Below are positions 63,262-64,000 of a stretch of DNA of 64,000 nucleotides, piece by piece. Position numbers and translations under genes: made by a program. This stretch comes from Arthrobacter sp. B0490 (lineage in GTDB: Bacteria; Actinomycetota; Actinomycetes; Actinomycetales; Micrococcaceae). Each line of letters starts with the position of its first letter. The first letter of the stretch is position 1. The DNA lies in NCBI RefSeq assembly GCF_002929355.1, contig NZ_PJIR01000001.1, positions 602,028-666,027 on the forward strand. The letters are read 5' to 3'. A model generated the notes under the pieces. That model did not search any database and was not told where the DNA came from. It saw only the letters and a list, made by a program, of their open reading frames with translations.

Positions 63262-63861
63262 ATGGCGAGCGAAGCAGGAACCATGCGGCAGGACGCGGCA
63301 GGCACGGGCCGGGCGGGCGCGGAGGCCGAGCTCGTGGTGCTGCTCGCCGAGGACGGCACTCCCGTGGGGACGCACGAGAAATCGACGGTCCACACGCCCG
63401 ACACCCCCCTGCACCTCGCCTTCTCCACACACGTCTTCGACGACCGGGGGCGCATCCTCGTGACGCGCCGTGCGCTGTCCAAGAAGGCCTGGCCCGGCGT
63501 GTGGACGAACTCCTTCTGCGGCCACCCGGCCCCCGGAGAGACCTTCGAGGACGCCGTCGGCCGCCGCGCCGCACAGGAACTCGGCTTCACGATCCGGGAC
63601 CTCCGGCCCGCGCTCCCGGACTTCCGGTACCGCGCCGTCGATGCCTCGGGCATCGTCGAGAACGAGGTCTGCCCCGTCTACACCGCCGTGGCGGGGAGCG
63701 CCGTCGCGCCGCTGCCCGAGGAGGTCATGGACTTCCAGTGGGTGGACGCCTCCCATCTGGTGAGCGCCGTCACCGCGACGCCGTGGGCGTTCAGCCCTTG
63801 GCTCACGCTGCAGCTCCCCCTGCTCTACCCGCAGGGCGCCGAGGGACCGGGCCCGCGCTGA
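63262..63861 (+). CDS. idi: isopentenyl-diphosphate delta-isomerase, type I
   Basis: 199 aa with AAAAGGG about 8 bp upstream. Nudix-fold signature: HLAFSTHVFDDRGRILVTRR, LSKKAWPGVWTNSFCGHPAP (catalytic Cys86 and metal-binding His88), GRRAAQELGFT, and the catalytic Glu in VENEVCPVYTAV. It interconverts IPP and DMAPP. Divergent from crtE across a 114-bp region. A 20-residue Ala/Gly-rich N-terminus precedes the fold. The stop codon lies in a 10-bp tandem duplication (63852-63871). Confidence 0.95.
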   Translation: MASEAGTMRQDAAGTGRAGAEAELVVLLAEDGTPVGTHEKSTVHTPDTPLHLAFSTHVFDDRGRILVTRRALSKKAWPGVWTNSFCGHPAPGETFEDAVGRRAAQELGFTIRDLRPALPDFRYRAVDASGIVENEVCPVYTAVAGSAVAPLPEEVMDFQWVDASHLVSAVTATPWAFSPWLTLQLPLLYPQGAEGPGPR

Positions 63862-63911
63862 CCCGCGCTGATCCGGCCGGGGACGCGGCGGCGACCGCCT
63901 GCGGCAACGCC

Positions 63912-63917
63912 TAATCT
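63912..63917 (+). promoter_or_regulatory. candidate -10 box for the gene at the window end
   Basis: TAATCT (TAnnnT type), 40 bp before the ATG at 63957. No clear -35. Confidence 0.3.
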
Positions 63918-63956
63918 GGTAGCGGCACCATTTCAACGACGAAAGAGAGTTTCGCC

Positions 63957-64000
63957 ATGGCGACACCCACGCCAACCCCCGAGGACGTCGTCCTCGTCGG
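63957..64000 (+). CDS. start of an unidentified gene, truncated by window end
   Basis: ATG 63957 with GAAAGAGAG about 8 bp upstream begins MATPTPTPEDVVLVG and runs off the window. A short polar/Pro-rich start followed by a hydrophobic DVVLVG strand resembles the opening of a dinucleotide-binding (Rossmann) enzyme, but 14 codons do not allow a call. Confidence 0.6.
   Translation, partial: MATPTPTPEDVVLV

Overview
This window comes from a high-GC Gram-positive bacterium. GTG/TTG starts, ATGA/TTGA gene overlaps, the order of the S10/spc/alpha ribosomal clusters, a HemD-winged-helix regulator beside the nitrate genes, a Tad pilus locus and a crtE-crtB-crtI carotenoid cluster together suggest an actinobacterium of the Micrococcaceae (Arthrobacter-like). 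That placement is inference from gene content and protein style, not a database match.

Layout. (1) 1-1460: the 3' part of a VanY-type D,D-carboxypeptidase gene and an opposing short-chain dehydrogenase. (2) 1697-13513: an assimilatory nitrate/nitrite module. narK, a molybdopterin nitrate reductase and an FAD/[2Fe-2S] electron-transfer subunit form a plus-strand operon. It converges on a minus-strand nirB-cobA-hemD(regulator) operon. nirD and a sirohydrochlorin chelatase gene are transcribed divergently from nirB. Nitrate enters through NarK, is reduced to nitrite, then to ammonium by NirB/NirD, and CobA plus the chelatase supply siroheme. Three promoters (narK, nirB, nirD) carry four 5-bp half-sites at 11-bp steps, each ending exactly 15 bp upstream of a TAnnnT -10 box, as expected for GlnR-type control. 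(3) 13573-16841: a DUF664/DinB-like protein, glmM, then rpsI-rplM. (4) 17432-28199: a complete Tad/Flp pilus locus (flp, tadE, tadG-like, cpaB, cpaE/tadZ, cpaF/tadA, tadB, tadC, prepilin peptidase) with signalling genes embedded: an Hpt-like protein lacking its histidine, an OmpR-type regulator, and a histidine kinase whose stop codon abuts the prepilin peptidase start. (5) 28306-45770, all minus strand: truA, rplQ, rpoA, rpsK, rpsM, rpmJ, infA, map, adk, secY, the spc cluster (rplO back to rplN) and the S10 cluster (rpsQ back to rpsJ). (6) 46244-59149: a VOC protein (plus strand), then on the minus strand tuf, fusA, rpsG, rpsL, rpoC and rpoB. (7) 59561-63861: crtI, crtB and crtE (minus) and idi (plus) for isoprenoid/carotenoid synthesis, then the first codons of another gene at the window edge.

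Most of the window is conserved housekeeping DNA. The parts that most deserve a second look are the shared operator geometry of the nitrate regulon, the His-less Hpt protein inside the pilus locus, and a multi-branched RNA-like element (outer stem plus three perfect hairpins) upstream of rpsM.
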